A DNA stretch of 64,000 nt. Origin: Deinococci bacterium (lineage in GTDB: Bacteria > Deinococcota > Deinococci > Deinococcales > Trueperaceae). The DNA lies in the NCBI GenBank assembly GCA_030149325.1, contig JASBRS010000045.1, positions 56,513 to 120,512 on the forward strand. The letters are read 5' to 3'. This document shows, in pieces, positions 32,232 to 39,751 of the stretch; the stretch's first letter is position 1; each line of letters begins with the position of its first letter. The notes under the pieces were generated by a model, which saw nothing but the letters and a program-made list of their open reading frames with translations, was not told the DNA's origin and did not search any database. Both the position numbers and the translations under genes were made by a program.

Positions 32232-33511
32232 CGGAACGTCCCTTGCCCCCCGGCGTCGTCGGCGTGGCCAACGCCGCCGGCGCCCTCACGGAGGAGGACC
32301 TCGCGCGGACGCTGAGGCGAGGGCTGGACCGGGCTCCCATCGACGGGCTGCGAGCGCTCGTCATCATCCCGGACGCCACCCGAAGCGCGCCCATCGCCAT
32401 GCTCTATCGACTCCTCTACGACGTCCTCGGAGAGCGCGTGGCCGCGCTGGACTACCTGATCGCGCTCGGCACGCACCCGCCCATGAGCGAGGACGCGATC
32501 GCCCAGCTGGTTGGTATGGACAGGGCCGAGCGAGCGCAGCGCACCCCGAAGAGCCGGGTGTTCAACCACGCATGGCAGGACGACGAGGCCCTGGTGACCG
32601 TCGGCACCCTCGACGAGGCGGAGATGGCGACGCTCACCGGCGGCCTCGTCACGCGCGCCACCGCGGTACGCCTGAACCGCCGAATCCGCGACTACGACCA
32701 CGTCTTCATCGTCGGTCCCGTGTTCCCCCACGAGGTGGCAGGCTTCTCCGGCGGCGCCAAGTACCTCGTCCCCGGGATCGCCGGGCCCGATATCATCGAC
32801 AGCACGCACTGGCTCGGTGCGCTGGCCACCAGCCACGCCACCATCGGCGTCAAGGACACCGCCGTCCGGCGCGTGCTGCATCGGGCCGCCGAGTGGGTCA
32901 CGGCCGAGCGGCCGGTGACGCTGGCGGCGCTGGTGATGGAGGGCGATGTGCTCCGCGGGCTCTACCTCGGGGACCTGGTCCGGGCCTGGGAGGTTGCGGC
33001 CGACCTCTCGGCCGAGCTGAACATCGTCTGGAAGCCGCGGCCCTTCCGTTCGGTGCTATCGATGCCGGCACCCATGTACCGCGAGTTGTGGACGGCGGCG
33101 AAGGCCATGTACAAGACGGAACCGGTGGTCGAGGACGGCGGCGAGGTGATCATCTACGCTCCGCAACTCACGGAGATCAGCACGGTCCACGGCCACCTCA
33201 TCCGGCAGGTCGGCTACCACGTGCGCGACTACTTCACCGCGCAGTGGGAGCGCTTCGAAGCCATGCCGTGGGCGGTCCTGGCGCACTCGACCCATGTGAA
33301 GGGCGCCGGCACGTTCGAGGACGGGGTGGAGCGTCCGCGCGTCCAGGTGACCCTCGCCACCGGCATCTCGGAGGCGGAGTGCCGCGCCGTGAACCTCGGC
33401 TACCGCGACCCCACCACCCTCGACCCGGAGGACTGGCGCGACCGCGAGGCGGAGGGCCGCTTGCTGGTCGAGAACGCCGGTGAGCACCTGTTCCGCCTGC
33501 GGAACTCCTGA
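32228..33511 (+). CDS. LarA-family (nickel-dependent racemase-like) protein
   Basis: A 427-residue protein of the lactate racemase A superfamily (DUF2088). IIPDATRSAPIAML matches the pDxTRxxP motif. ALGTHPPMSEDAI is the GxHxxM/R segment with a catalytic His. HEVAGFSGGAKYLVPGIAG corresponds to the loop whose Lys binds the nickel-pincer cofactor. LarA proteins racemise or epimerise 2-hydroxy acids, including sugar acids. The cofactor-making LarB/C/E genes are not nearby. Placement between an aldolase and gluconate kinase points to a sugar-acid substrate. GTG start. Confidence 0.8.
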   Translation: MTERPLPPGVVGVANAAGALTEEDLARTLRRGLDRAPIDGLRALVIIPDATRSAPIAMLYRLLYDVLGERVAALDYLIALGTHPPMSEDAIAQLVGMDRAERAQRTPKSRVFNHAWQDDEALVTVGTLDEAEMATLTGGLVTRATAVRLNRRIRDYDHVFIVGPVFPHEVAGFSGGAKYLVPGIAGPDIIDSTHWLGALATSHATIGVKDTAVRRVLHRAAEWVTAERPVTLAALVMEGDVLRGLYLGDLVRAWEVAADLSAELNIVWKPRPFRSVLSMPAPMYRELWTAAKAMYKTEPVVEDGGEVIIYAPQLTEISTVHGHLIRQVGYHVRDYFTAQWERFEAMPWAVLAHSTHVKGAGTFEDGVERPRVQVTLATGISEAECRAVNLGYRDPTTLDPEDWRDREAEGRLLVENAGEHLFRLRNS

Positions 33512-33514
33512 CTC

Positions 33515-34075
33515 GTGCCAGACGCCGTGGTGGTGATGGGAGTCTCGGGGTCGGGCAAGACGACCGTCGGAAGGCGCCTGGCGTCCCGGCTCGGCTTCGA
33601 CTTTGCCGACGCCGACGCCTACCATCCGCCCGAGAACATCGCCAAGATGTCGCGCGGCACGCCACTCACCGACGAGGACCGACGACCTTGGCTGGCGCGG
33701 TTGCGTCGGCTCATCGAGGAACGCGCCTCGGAAGGGCGCTCGCTGGTGCTCGCATGCTCGGCCTTGAAGGCCAGCTACCGGCAGGAGCTGGAGCGGGCCG
33801 AACCGATGGCGCGGGTGCACTTCGTGTACCTGAAGGGCGACTTCGACACCATCTTGGACCGGATGCGAGCGCGGCGAGGCCACTACATGCGAGCGGCCAT
33901 GCTGGAGAGCCAGTTCCGCGATCTGGAGGAGCCGGCGGACGCCGTCACGGTGGACGTGGGCCGGCTGGGCGTGGCCGCATCCGTCCGGCGGGCGGTGGCG
34001 GGGCTGGCCTCGCGGGGAGTGCCGCCTGACGGGCGAGACATCGCCGAGGTCGACGCCGCTGATGACCGTGACTAG
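33515..34075 (+). CDS. gntK: gluconokinase (GntK type)
   Basis: A 186-residue P-loop kinase. The N-terminus VVMGVSGSGKTTVGRRLA is the Walker A of GntK, followed by DADAYHPPENIAKMSRGTPL and DRRPWLARL, both diagnostic of gluconate kinase. VLACSALKASYRQEL and RRGHYMRAAMLESQFRDLE complete the family pattern. It phosphorylates D-gluconate or a close analogue to the 6-phosphate. GTG start 3 bp after the LarA-like stop. Last gene of the operon; it ends 10 bp from the convergent ABC permease gene. Confidence 0.93.
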   Translation: MPDAVVVMGVSGSGKTTVGRRLASRLGFDFADADAYHPPENIAKMSRGTPLTDEDRRPWLARLRRLIEERASEGRSLVLACSALKASYRQELERAEPMARVHFVYLKGDFDTILDRMRARRGHYMRAAMLESQFRDLEEPADAVTVDVGRLGVAASVRRAVAGLASRGVPPDGRDIAEVDAADDRD

Positions 34076-34085
34076 CTGCCGCCGC

Positions 34086-34958
34086 TCATCCCTTCACCGC
34101 CCCCATGGTCAGCCCCGTCACGATGTAGCGCTGGATGACCAGCGTCAACAGCACCACGGGAAGGGTGATCAGGACGGCCGCAGCACCGAGGCCGCCGAAG
34201 TTGATCTGCCCGTAGCTGATGAAGTTGAACACCGCCACCGGCACGGGCTTGGTGTTCGGGCCCGACAGCACCAGGCTGAAGAGGAACTGGTTCCAGCTGA
34301 AGATGAACGACAGGATGCTCGCCGCCACGATGCCGGGCGTCGACAGGGGAAGGACGATGCGGGTGAAGGTCCCGAAACGGCTGGCGCCATCGACGTAGGC
34401 CGCCTCCTCCAGGTCGCGGGGCACCTCCTCGAAGAAGCTGATCATGATCCAGATGATCAGCGGCATCCCCACGATCAGGTGGGTGGCGGTCAGGGCCACG
34501 TAGGTGTCGATCAGGTGAAGCGCCCGGAACGCCATGTACCAGGGCACCAGGTACGTGATGTACGGCGTGAGGCGGGCCATCAGGATGGCGAACGCGAGCC
34601 CGTTCTGCTTGTAGCGCGCGATGGAGTAGGCGGCGGGCAGGCCCAGGACCAGACCGAGCCCGGTGGCGAGCGTGGCGATGATCAGCGAGTGCCACGTGTA
34701 GGCGAGGAAGTTGTTCTGGCGGATGACGTTGAGGTAGTTCTCCAGCGTCGGCCTGAAGAACCACACCGGCACCGGGCTGGTGTTGTCGACCTGGCTCCGC
34801 AGGCTGGTAAGGATCATCCAGTAGAAGGGGAAGAGCATGATGACGAGGACCACGGCCATCAGAAGGTAGATGAGGAGCGTGCGGATCCGCCTGCGGCGCC
34901 GATCCCCGGCCGGCGTCGCCTGGCTCCGCCTGCGCGCCCCGGTGCCGACGGCGCTCAC
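34086..34958 (-). CDS. ABC sugar transporter permease (MalG type)
   Basis: A 290-residue six-helix permease; the EAA motif is LEEAAYVDGASRFGTFTRIV and the C-terminus QRYIVTGLTMGAVKG is typical. A GTG start overlaps the stop of the preceding permease (GTGA), which I take as the start although the open frame continues upstream. The cytoplasmic N-terminus is basic (ARRRSQATPAGDRRRRR). Works with the next gene as the membrane channel. Confidence 0.92.
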   Translation of the reverse strand: MSAVGTGARRRSQATPAGDRRRRRIRTLLIYLLMAVVLVIMLFPFYWMILTSLRSQVDNTSPVPVWFFRPTLENYLNVIRQNNFLAYTWHSLIIATLATGLGLVLGLPAAYSIARYKQNGLAFAILMARLTPYITYLVPWYMAFRALHLIDTYVALTATHLIVGMPLIIWIMISFFEEVPRDLEEAAYVDGASRFGTFTRIVLPLSTPGIVAASILSFIFSWNQFLFSLVLSGPNTKPVPVAVFNFISYGQINFGGLGAAAVLITLPVVLLTLVIQRYIVTGLTMGAVKG

Positions 34959-35830
34959 GACGGACTCCGACGCGTCATGTTCAGCAGCACCGCCACCCCC
35001 AGCACCGCCACCAGCAGGAAGATCAGCAGCGTGGCCGCGTAGCCCGCCCTGAAGAACTCGAAACCGGTCTTGAAGGCGAACACGTTCAGGGTCTCCGACG
35101 CGATGCCTGGCCCTCCCTGGGTGATGACGTAGATGATGTCGAAGGTCTTGAGCGCATCGATGCTTCGGAGGATCAGCGCGATGACGGCGGCCGAGCGGAT
35201 CGACGGCAGCGTGATGAAGCGGAAGGCCTGCACAGGACCCGCGCCGTCGATGAGTGCGGCTTCGTAGAGCTCGGTCGGGACGCTCTGCAGCGCCGCCAGC
35301 AGGATCAGCGCGACCATCGGCGTCCACTCCCAGACGTCGACGATGGTGAGCGAGGGGATGGCGAGCTGGGCGCTCGCCACCCACAGCGAGCGCGGCAGGC
35401 CGAGGCTCTCCAGGAAGTAGTTGAGCACGCCCAGGCTGGGATTGAACATGAGCGCCCAGATGAGGGCGATCGCGACGGGCGTGGCCACCATCGGAAGCAA
35501 GATGATGGTTCGCACCAACCCCTTGCCGCGGAAGTCACGGTTGAAGAGGACGGCGATGCCGAGTCCCAGCACCAACTCCACCGGTACGGCCACGAGCGTG
35601 AAATAGAAGGTGTTCTTGAGGCCCGCCCAGAAACGGTGATCGCTCAAGGCGCGGGCGAAGTTGCCCAGTCCTACGTACTTCGGGGTCGCCCCGATGAACC
35701 AGTCGTGCACCGAGATATAGGCGTTCGCCAGCACCGGCCCCACGATGAGGATCAGGATGGCGAGCACGGCCGGCAGTGGGAAGAGCCACTGCGCGTTGCG
35801 ATCGAAGAAGCGGGAGGCCCGTTCGGTCAT
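34955..35830 (-). CDS. ABC sugar transporter permease (MalF type)
   Basis: A 291-residue six-helix permease starting MTERASRFFDRNAQWLFPLP. The EAA motif is YEAALIDGAGPVQAFRFITL. The open frame extends 25 residues upstream, but that part is low-complexity Pro/Gly and covers the intercistronic hairpin, so the ATG at 35830 is used. Binding protein upstream, partner permease downstream. Confidence 0.92.
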   Translation of the reverse strand: MTERASRFFDRNAQWLFPLPAVLAILILIVGPVLANAYISVHDWFIGATPKYVGLGNFARALSDHRFWAGLKNTFYFTLVAVPVELVLGLGIAVLFNRDFRGKGLVRTIILLPMVATPVAIALIWALMFNPSLGVLNYFLESLGLPRSLWVASAQLAIPSLTIVDVWEWTPMVALILLAALQSVPTELYEAALIDGAGPVQAFRFITLPSIRSAAVIALILRSIDALKTFDIIYVITQGGPGIASETLNVFAFKTGFEFFRAGYAATLLIFLLVAVLGVAVLLNMTRRSPS

Positions 35831-35869
35831 GACAGCCACCTCGATGGCGCCCGGGGCGCCTCGCGGAGG

Positions 35870-35899
35870 GCCGCCGGGCCCCGTTGGGGGTCCGGCGGC
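35870..35899 (-). promoter_or_regulatory. intercistronic hairpin between SBP and permease
   Basis: GCCGCCGG and CCGGCGGC enclose CCCC/GGGG with one mismatch and a 4-nt loop, about 13 bp of stem, 22 bp after the SBP stop. The same layout as in the other ABC operon (16156-16184), though the sequences differ. Confidence 0.6.
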
Positions 35900-35921
35900 T
35901 CGCATCCGCAGAGCGTGCGCC

Positions 35922-37223
35922 CTACTGGTTGGCCAGGATCTGGTCGATCGCCTGGGCCGCCTGGTCCAGGGCGGGGCCGACCGGCTTGCCTTCCAGCGCC
36001 GCCACGATCGCCTGACCGTAGGCGTCTCGGACCTCGGGCACCGGCTTCACCGGCGGGTTCCAGTTGGGATCGCCGACCGCGAAGCTCTTCTGCGAGGCGT
36101 CGATCCAGTCGGCAGGGGCCGTCTTCTTGAACTCCTCGTTCTGCCAGGCCGAGGTGCGCGCGGCCGGAACACCGGCCAGGATCGCCTTGTCCTGGTTGAC
36201 CTTGGAGAGCGCCCACTGGATGAAGTACCAGGCGGCTCCCGGGTTCTTCGAGGCGTGGTTCACGCTCAGCCCCCACACCAGCACGACGGGCTTCATGCCG
36301 GCCGGACCGGCCGGGAGCGGCGCGTAGCCGGTGTTGTTGCGCACCACGTCGGTGGTCTGCTTGGGGTCCTCCATGATCGAGCGGAACACGTTGGCATCGA
36401 AGATCATGGCCGCCTGCCCCTGGGCGTACAGGCTCGTCACCTCGGGCCACGACATGTTGGTCTCGCCCGGAGGGCCGTAGTTGCGCAGCAGATCGGCGTA
36501 GAAGGCCAGCGCCTGCTTGCTCTGGTAGCTGTTGAGCGCCGACTTGCCGTCGGCCGTCAGCCATGTCCCGCCGAACGACATCAAGAAGTTGACGATCTGC
36601 GAGGTGGCGTTGGCGGCCTTGCCGCGCATGGCGAAGCCGGCCACCCGGCCCTGCTTCAGGAGCGCGGCGTCGGCCAGCAGCTCGGCCATGTCCTGTGGCG
36701 GGCGCGCGATGCCCGCCTGCTGGAACAGATCCTTGCGGTAGAACAGCAGGCTGGTCTCGTTCTGCAGCGGCAACCCGAAGACCTTGCCGCCTGACTTGAA
36801 GGTGTTGAGCGCACCTCCGAAGAAGTCGTTCAGGTCGAGGTTCGGGTCGGTCATGGTGGGGTCGTTGAGGTAGTCGTCGATGTAGCGGACCCAGCCCGCC
36901 TCGAGGTACTGCGCCCCCACCTGCCCCGGCATGATCATGTAGCCGTCGAGCGTGTCGGCACCGCTGCTCGCCTCGAGCAGGCGGCGCTGCCGGAACTGGT
37001 CTTCGGGGAAGGTCTCGAACGTGACCTGGATCCCCGTCTCCTTCTCGAACTCGGGCAGCAGCGGCTGGATGAACGTCGTGAAGGGGTGCTGGTTCATCAG
37101 GAAGCGGATCTTCGTCCCCGAGAACTGCTTCCAGTCGAACTGTTGCGCGCTCGCGACACCCACCGTGGCCAGGACCAGCGCCGCGATCGCCAGGAAACCT
37201 AGGATTCTCCGTCTCACAGCCAT
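35922..37223 (-). CDS. ABC transporter sugar-binding protein
   Basis: A 433-residue exported SBP_bac_1 protein. Signal peptide MAVRRRILGFLAIAALVLAT with likely cleavage at ASA-QQ. The mature part has TKIRFLMNQHPFTTFIQPLL, FEKETGIQVTFETFPEDQFR and VFGLPLQNETSLLFYRKDLF, typical of binding proteins for mono- or disaccharides and sugar acids. GGGAGG lies 3 nt before the ATG. No ATPase gene is in the operon. Facing the sugar-acid operon tail to tail, it probably imports that pathway's substrate. Confidence 0.93.
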   Translation of the reverse strand: MAVRRRILGFLAIAALVLATVGVASAQQFDWKQFSGTKIRFLMNQHPFTTFIQPLLPEFEKETGIQVTFETFPEDQFRQRRLLEASSGADTLDGYMIMPGQVGAQYLEAGWVRYIDDYLNDPTMTDPNLDLNDFFGGALNTFKSGGKVFGLPLQNETSLLFYRKDLFQQAGIARPPQDMAELLADAALLKQGRVAGFAMRGKAANATSQIVNFLMSFGGTWLTADGKSALNSYQSKQALAFYADLLRNYGPPGETNMSWPEVTSLYAQGQAAMIFDANVFRSIMEDPKQTTDVVRNNTGYAPLPAGPAGMKPVVLVWGLSVNHASKNPGAAWYFIQWALSKVNQDKAILAGVPAARTSAWQNEEFKKTAPADWIDASQKSFAVGDPNWNPPVKPVPEVRDAYGQAIVAALEGKPVGPALDQAAQAIDQILANQ

Positions 37224-37280
37224 ACCTCCCTAAGGGCTCTCGGCATCGCATCGCCCTGGTGGCGAGCGTCCACCGTAAGC

Positions 37281-37301
37281 GAGCCGCCCGGATGGCGGCT
37301 C
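37281..37301 (-). other. leader hairpin upstream of the SBP gene
   Basis: GAGCCGCC and GGCGGCTC form an 8-bp stem with a 5-nt loop in the roughly 105-nt leader between the promoter and the SBP ribosome site. Confidence 0.4.
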
Positions 37302-37335
37302 GGGCGATGCCGCAATGCAACGAACCTGCTCATCG

Positions 37336-37365
37336 AGCCTAGGGACGGGCTCGGAAGAGCGTCAA
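37336..37365 (-). promoter_or_regulatory. promoter of the ABC transporter operon
   Basis: On the minus strand TTGACG (37360-37365), 18-bp spacer, TAGGCT (37336-37341). The rest of the gap up to the tRNA (37366-37576) shows no gene or further signal that I can support. Confidence 0.65.
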
Positions 37366-37576
37366 GGGACAAATCGGAGCTCGGCCCGATGCCTCGCCGA
37401 CTACGTTCCAGACGCTGATTCTCGAGGCCATGACGAGGGGGAGGAAGGTCGGGTGAGGCCCGGTGCCGAGTGTCGGCCGAGACTCCGCGACCTCGTGCGT
37501 TCGGGCCCGGGCCCACGGACGCCCGATAGGTCCGGCATCCTTCGCCGGTTACCGGGCGCGCCATCTTGAACGGTGT

Positions 37577-37653
37577 TGGTGGGCCCTGCTGGACTTGAAC
37601 CAGCGACCGATCGATTATGAGTCGACTGCTCTGACCGACTGAGCTAAGGGCCC
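37577..37653 (-). tRNA. tRNA-Ile2 with CAU anticodon (lysidine-modified type)
   Basis: A complete 77-nt cloverleaf including encoded CCA. The acceptor stem GGGCCCT/AGGGCCC pairs perfectly, the D-arm has AGCTCAGTCGGTCAGAGC, the anticodon loop is CTCATAA, and the T-arm is GCTGGTTCAAGTCCAGC. The anticodon CAU alone could mean Met, but the T-arm and the segment GACTCATAATCG match the minor tRNA-Ile (ileX type) rather than elongator Met, so TilS should convert C34 to lysidine and it reads AUA. Confidence 0.92.
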
Positions 37654-37664
37654 GTGCGAGGACG

Positions 37665-37670
37665 ATTCTA
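37665..37670 (-). promoter_or_regulatory. -10 box TAGAAT of the tRNA gene
   Basis: TAGAAT on the minus strand, 11 nt upstream of the first tRNA base. Confidence 0.55.
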
Positions 37671-37690
37671 GCAGCCGGCCGGGCCCGCAG

Positions 37691-38359
37691 CTAGCGCGGG
37701 AACCGCTGCCAGTGCCCCTCGGAGACGACCTCGACGCTGCCGTCGGTCACGCGGATGGCGGTCTCGTCGTCGATGGCGTACCCGGCCACGTCCATGCCGG
37801 CGGCCCAGCGCTCGGCGTCGGCCAGGGTGTTCTCCGGCAGCTCCGGGTGGTCGAGGTGCGGGAAGATCGCGAAGTCGACCAGCCCCAGGGTACGGTCGCC
37901 GCCGGAGGGCGGCTCCCAGCCCACGAAGTCCTGCCCGATGTTGGGCGCCATCACCATGCTGCCGGCGCTCAAGCCCACGTAGACGGTGTCCCGTAGGGAA
38001 GGCAGCAGGTCGGCCAGGCCGGACTGGCGCATCCAGTACGCCAGGTACAGCGGGTCGCCGCCGTTCACCAGCAGGACGTCGGTCCGCTCGACGTCGGGGA
38101 CCCAGTTCGCCCGGTCGAGGCTGGGCAGCGCGGTGAGCTCGAGCACCCCCAACGACCGCCATCCCAGCTCGCACATGGGGGTGCGCGGCTCGTTGCCGGT
38201 GACGAACTTCCAGGCCCGGCCGGCGCCGCCGGCGTGGCCGTAGCTCGCGGTGGGGATGCACAGCGCGTCGCACTCCGCGATCGGCTTGCCCAGCAGATCG
38301 ACCAGCGCAGCGCGGATGCTGGCGTTCTTGATGCCTGCGGACGTGAGGAGCAGCCTCAT
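37691..38359 (-). CDS. pepE: peptidase E (S51 dipeptidase family)
   Basis: A 222-residue serine peptidase of the S51 family. The nucleophile elbow is VYVGLSAGSMV (GxSAG) and VNGGDPLYLAYWM holds the conserved GG(D/N) loop. FPHLDHPELPENTLA and YAIDDETAIRV give further conserved His/Glu positions. Peptidase E cleaves Asp-X dipeptides in the cytoplasm. GGAGG lies 6 nt before the ATG. Not in an operon. Confidence 0.9.
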   Translation of the reverse strand: MRLLLTSAGIKNASIRAALVDLLGKPIAECDALCIPTASYGHAGGAGRAWKFVTGNEPRTPMCELGWRSLGVLELTALPSLDRANWVPDVERTDVLLVNGGDPLYLAYWMRQSGLADLLPSLRDTVYVGLSAGSMVMAPNIGQDFVGWEPPSGGDRTLGLVDFAIFPHLDHPELPENTLADAERWAAGMDVAGYAIDDETAIRVTDGSVEVVSEGHWQRFPR

Positions 38360-38395
38360 GGCGCCTCCAGGTTCGTACCGATGTGCCGTCCCGCG

Positions 38396-38401
38396 AGCCT
38401 A
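38396..38401 (-). promoter_or_regulatory. -10 box TAGGCT of the peptidase E gene
   Basis: TAGGCT on the minus strand, 36 nt before the ATG, with a GGAGG ribosome site in the leader. Confidence 0.45.
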
Positions 38402-38441
38402 CCACCCGCCGCGACCGTCGCCTGGGCGCGCGCGGACGCTC

Positions 38442-39053
38442 ATGCGAGGCCCCTATACTCGCCGGGTTCCCGCCCCCGACCGCCCCCGCATCGAGGACGC
38501 CAGCTTCACCGGCGAGGACGCCCTGCCTCCGCTCGAGGGCGCGGTGGTCAGCGGCTGCACCTTCCGCGACTGCGATCTGTCGGGGGTCTCGCTGCGCGGC
38601 GCGCACCTGAACGCGTGCGTGTTCGAGCAGTGCGAGCTGACCGTGATCGACCCCACCGACGCGCTGATGCATCGGACGACGTTCCGCGACTGCCGCATGA
38701 CGGGCGTGCGCTTCGGCGACCTGCTGCGCGACGCCGTGGGGACGTCGATCACCTTCGAGAACTGCGACCTGTCGCTGGCGTCGTTCCGCGAGCTCGACCT
38801 GCGCGAGTGCGCCTTCCGCGCCTGCCTGGCGCGCGAGGCGGAGTTCGTGGCCTGCGACCTGCGCGGCGTCGACCTCACCGACTGCGACCTCGAGCGCGCC
38901 TCGTTCCGGGGGACCGACCTGCGCGAGGCCGACCTGCGACGCGCCCGCAACTACGCCATCAGCCCGCGCGACAACCAGGTCGCCGGCATGCGCGTGACGC
39001 TCCCCGAGGCGCTCAACCTGCTGTCGGCCCTGCGCGTGCGGGTCGACGGCTGA
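38442..39053 (+). CDS. pentapeptide repeat protein
   Basis: About 203 residues, largely A(D/N)LXX-type pentapeptide units that form a right-handed quadrilateral beta-helix: CTFRDCDLSGVSLRGAHLNA, CVFEQCELTVID, CDLRGVDLTDCDLERASFRG and TDLREADLRRARNYA. Many units have Cys or Arg at the variable places. The C-terminal tail includes DNQVAGMRVTLPEALNLL. Such proteins can mimic DNA or scaffold complexes; no specific function is clear. The start is uncertain: a TATACT box (38454-38459) lies inside the frame used here, while no ATG/GTG/TTG lies just after it. Confidence 0.78.
   Translation: MRGPYTRRVPAPDRPRIEDASFTGEDALPPLEGAVVSGCTFRDCDLSGVSLRGAHLNACVFEQCELTVIDPTDALMHRTTFRDCRMTGVRFGDLLRDAVGTSITFENCDLSLASFRELDLRECAFRACLAREAEFVACDLRGVDLTDCDLERASFRGTDLREADLRRARNYAISPRDNQVAGMRVTLPEALNLLSALRVRVDG
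38454..38459 (+). promoter_or_regulatory. -10-like TATACT inside the annotated 5' end of the pentapeptide gene
   Basis: CTATACTCGCC here is identical to the leaderless promoter of the TetR gene (3322-3332). If it is functional, the true start codon lies downstream and is non-standard. Confidence 0.3.
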
Positions 39054-39075
39054 ACCGCAAGGCCCCCTTCTCGGC

Positions 39076-39081
39076 TAGGCT
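39076..39081 (+). promoter_or_regulatory. -10 box TAGGCT of the DUF2461 gene (leaderless)
   Basis: TAGGCT with 6 nt to the ATG. The intervening TGGAGGC overlaps a possible weak ribosome site. Confidence 0.45.
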
Positions 39082-39087
39082 GGAGGC

Positions 39088-39735
39088 ATGACGCCGGCTG
39101 CCTTCGAAGGCTTCCACCGCGAGGCCGTCCGCTTCTTCGAGCAGCTCTCCCAGGACAACACCAAGGCCTTCTGGGAGGCCAACCGCGACGTCTACGACGA
39201 GCACGTGCGCGCGCCGATGGAGGCGCTGACGGCCTCGCTGGAGGGGCTCTACGGCCCTGGCCACCTCTACCGCCCCTACCGCGACGTGCGCTTCAGCAAG
39301 GACAAGCGCCCGTACAAGGAGCACATCGCGGTGTCGTTCGGCGGCCGCGGTCCCAGCGCCGTCGGCGGCCGGCACGTGCACTTCGACGCGGACGGGCTGT
39401 GGGTGGCCTCGGGCGCCTATCGCATGGAGGGCGAGACGCTGGCGCGCTTCCGCCGGGCCGTCGCCGACGAGCGCGCCGGAGCCGCGCTCGAGGCCATCGT
39501 GGCCGAGCTGACGGCGAAGGGCTACCGCATCCACGGCGAGGAGCTCAAGCGCGTGCCGCGCGAGTATCCGTCCGACCACCCGCGGGGCGGCCTCTTGCGC
39601 CACAAGGGGATCGCGGCGGTTCGGCCGTGGCCGCTCGAGCCCTGGGTGTTCACGCCCGAGGCCGGCGACCGCGTCCTGAGCGCCTGCGCCGACGGCGAGG
39701 CGCTGGTGACGTGGCTGCGCGAGCACGTGGCCTGA
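39088..39735 (+). CDS. DUF2461 family protein
   Basis: A 215-residue protein matching DUF2461 (TIGR02453) throughout: LSQDNTKAFWEANRDVYDEH, YRPYRDVRFSKDKRPYKEHI (the family signature R-F-S-x-D-K-x-P-Y-K), HVHFDADGLWVASGAYRMEG and LKRVPREYPSDHPRGGLLRH. The family is widespread, soluble and without an established function. Confidence 0.92.
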   Translation: MTPAAFEGFHREAVRFFEQLSQDNTKAFWEANRDVYDEHVRAPMEALTASLEGLYGPGHLYRPYRDVRFSKDKRPYKEHIAVSFGGRGPSAVGGRHVHFDADGLWVASGAYRMEGETLARFRRAVADERAGAALEAIVAELTAKGYRIHGEELKRVPREYPSDHPRGGLLRHKGIAAVRPWPLEPWVFTPEAGDRVLSACADGEALVTWLREHVA

Positions 39736-39751
39736 CGGCCCGCGTCGCGCC

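Noticed and set aside
37577..37653. Calling the CAU tRNA an elongator tRNA-Met
   Set aside because: The T-arm and anticodon-arm sequence match the minor tRNA-Ile2 pattern better than Met.
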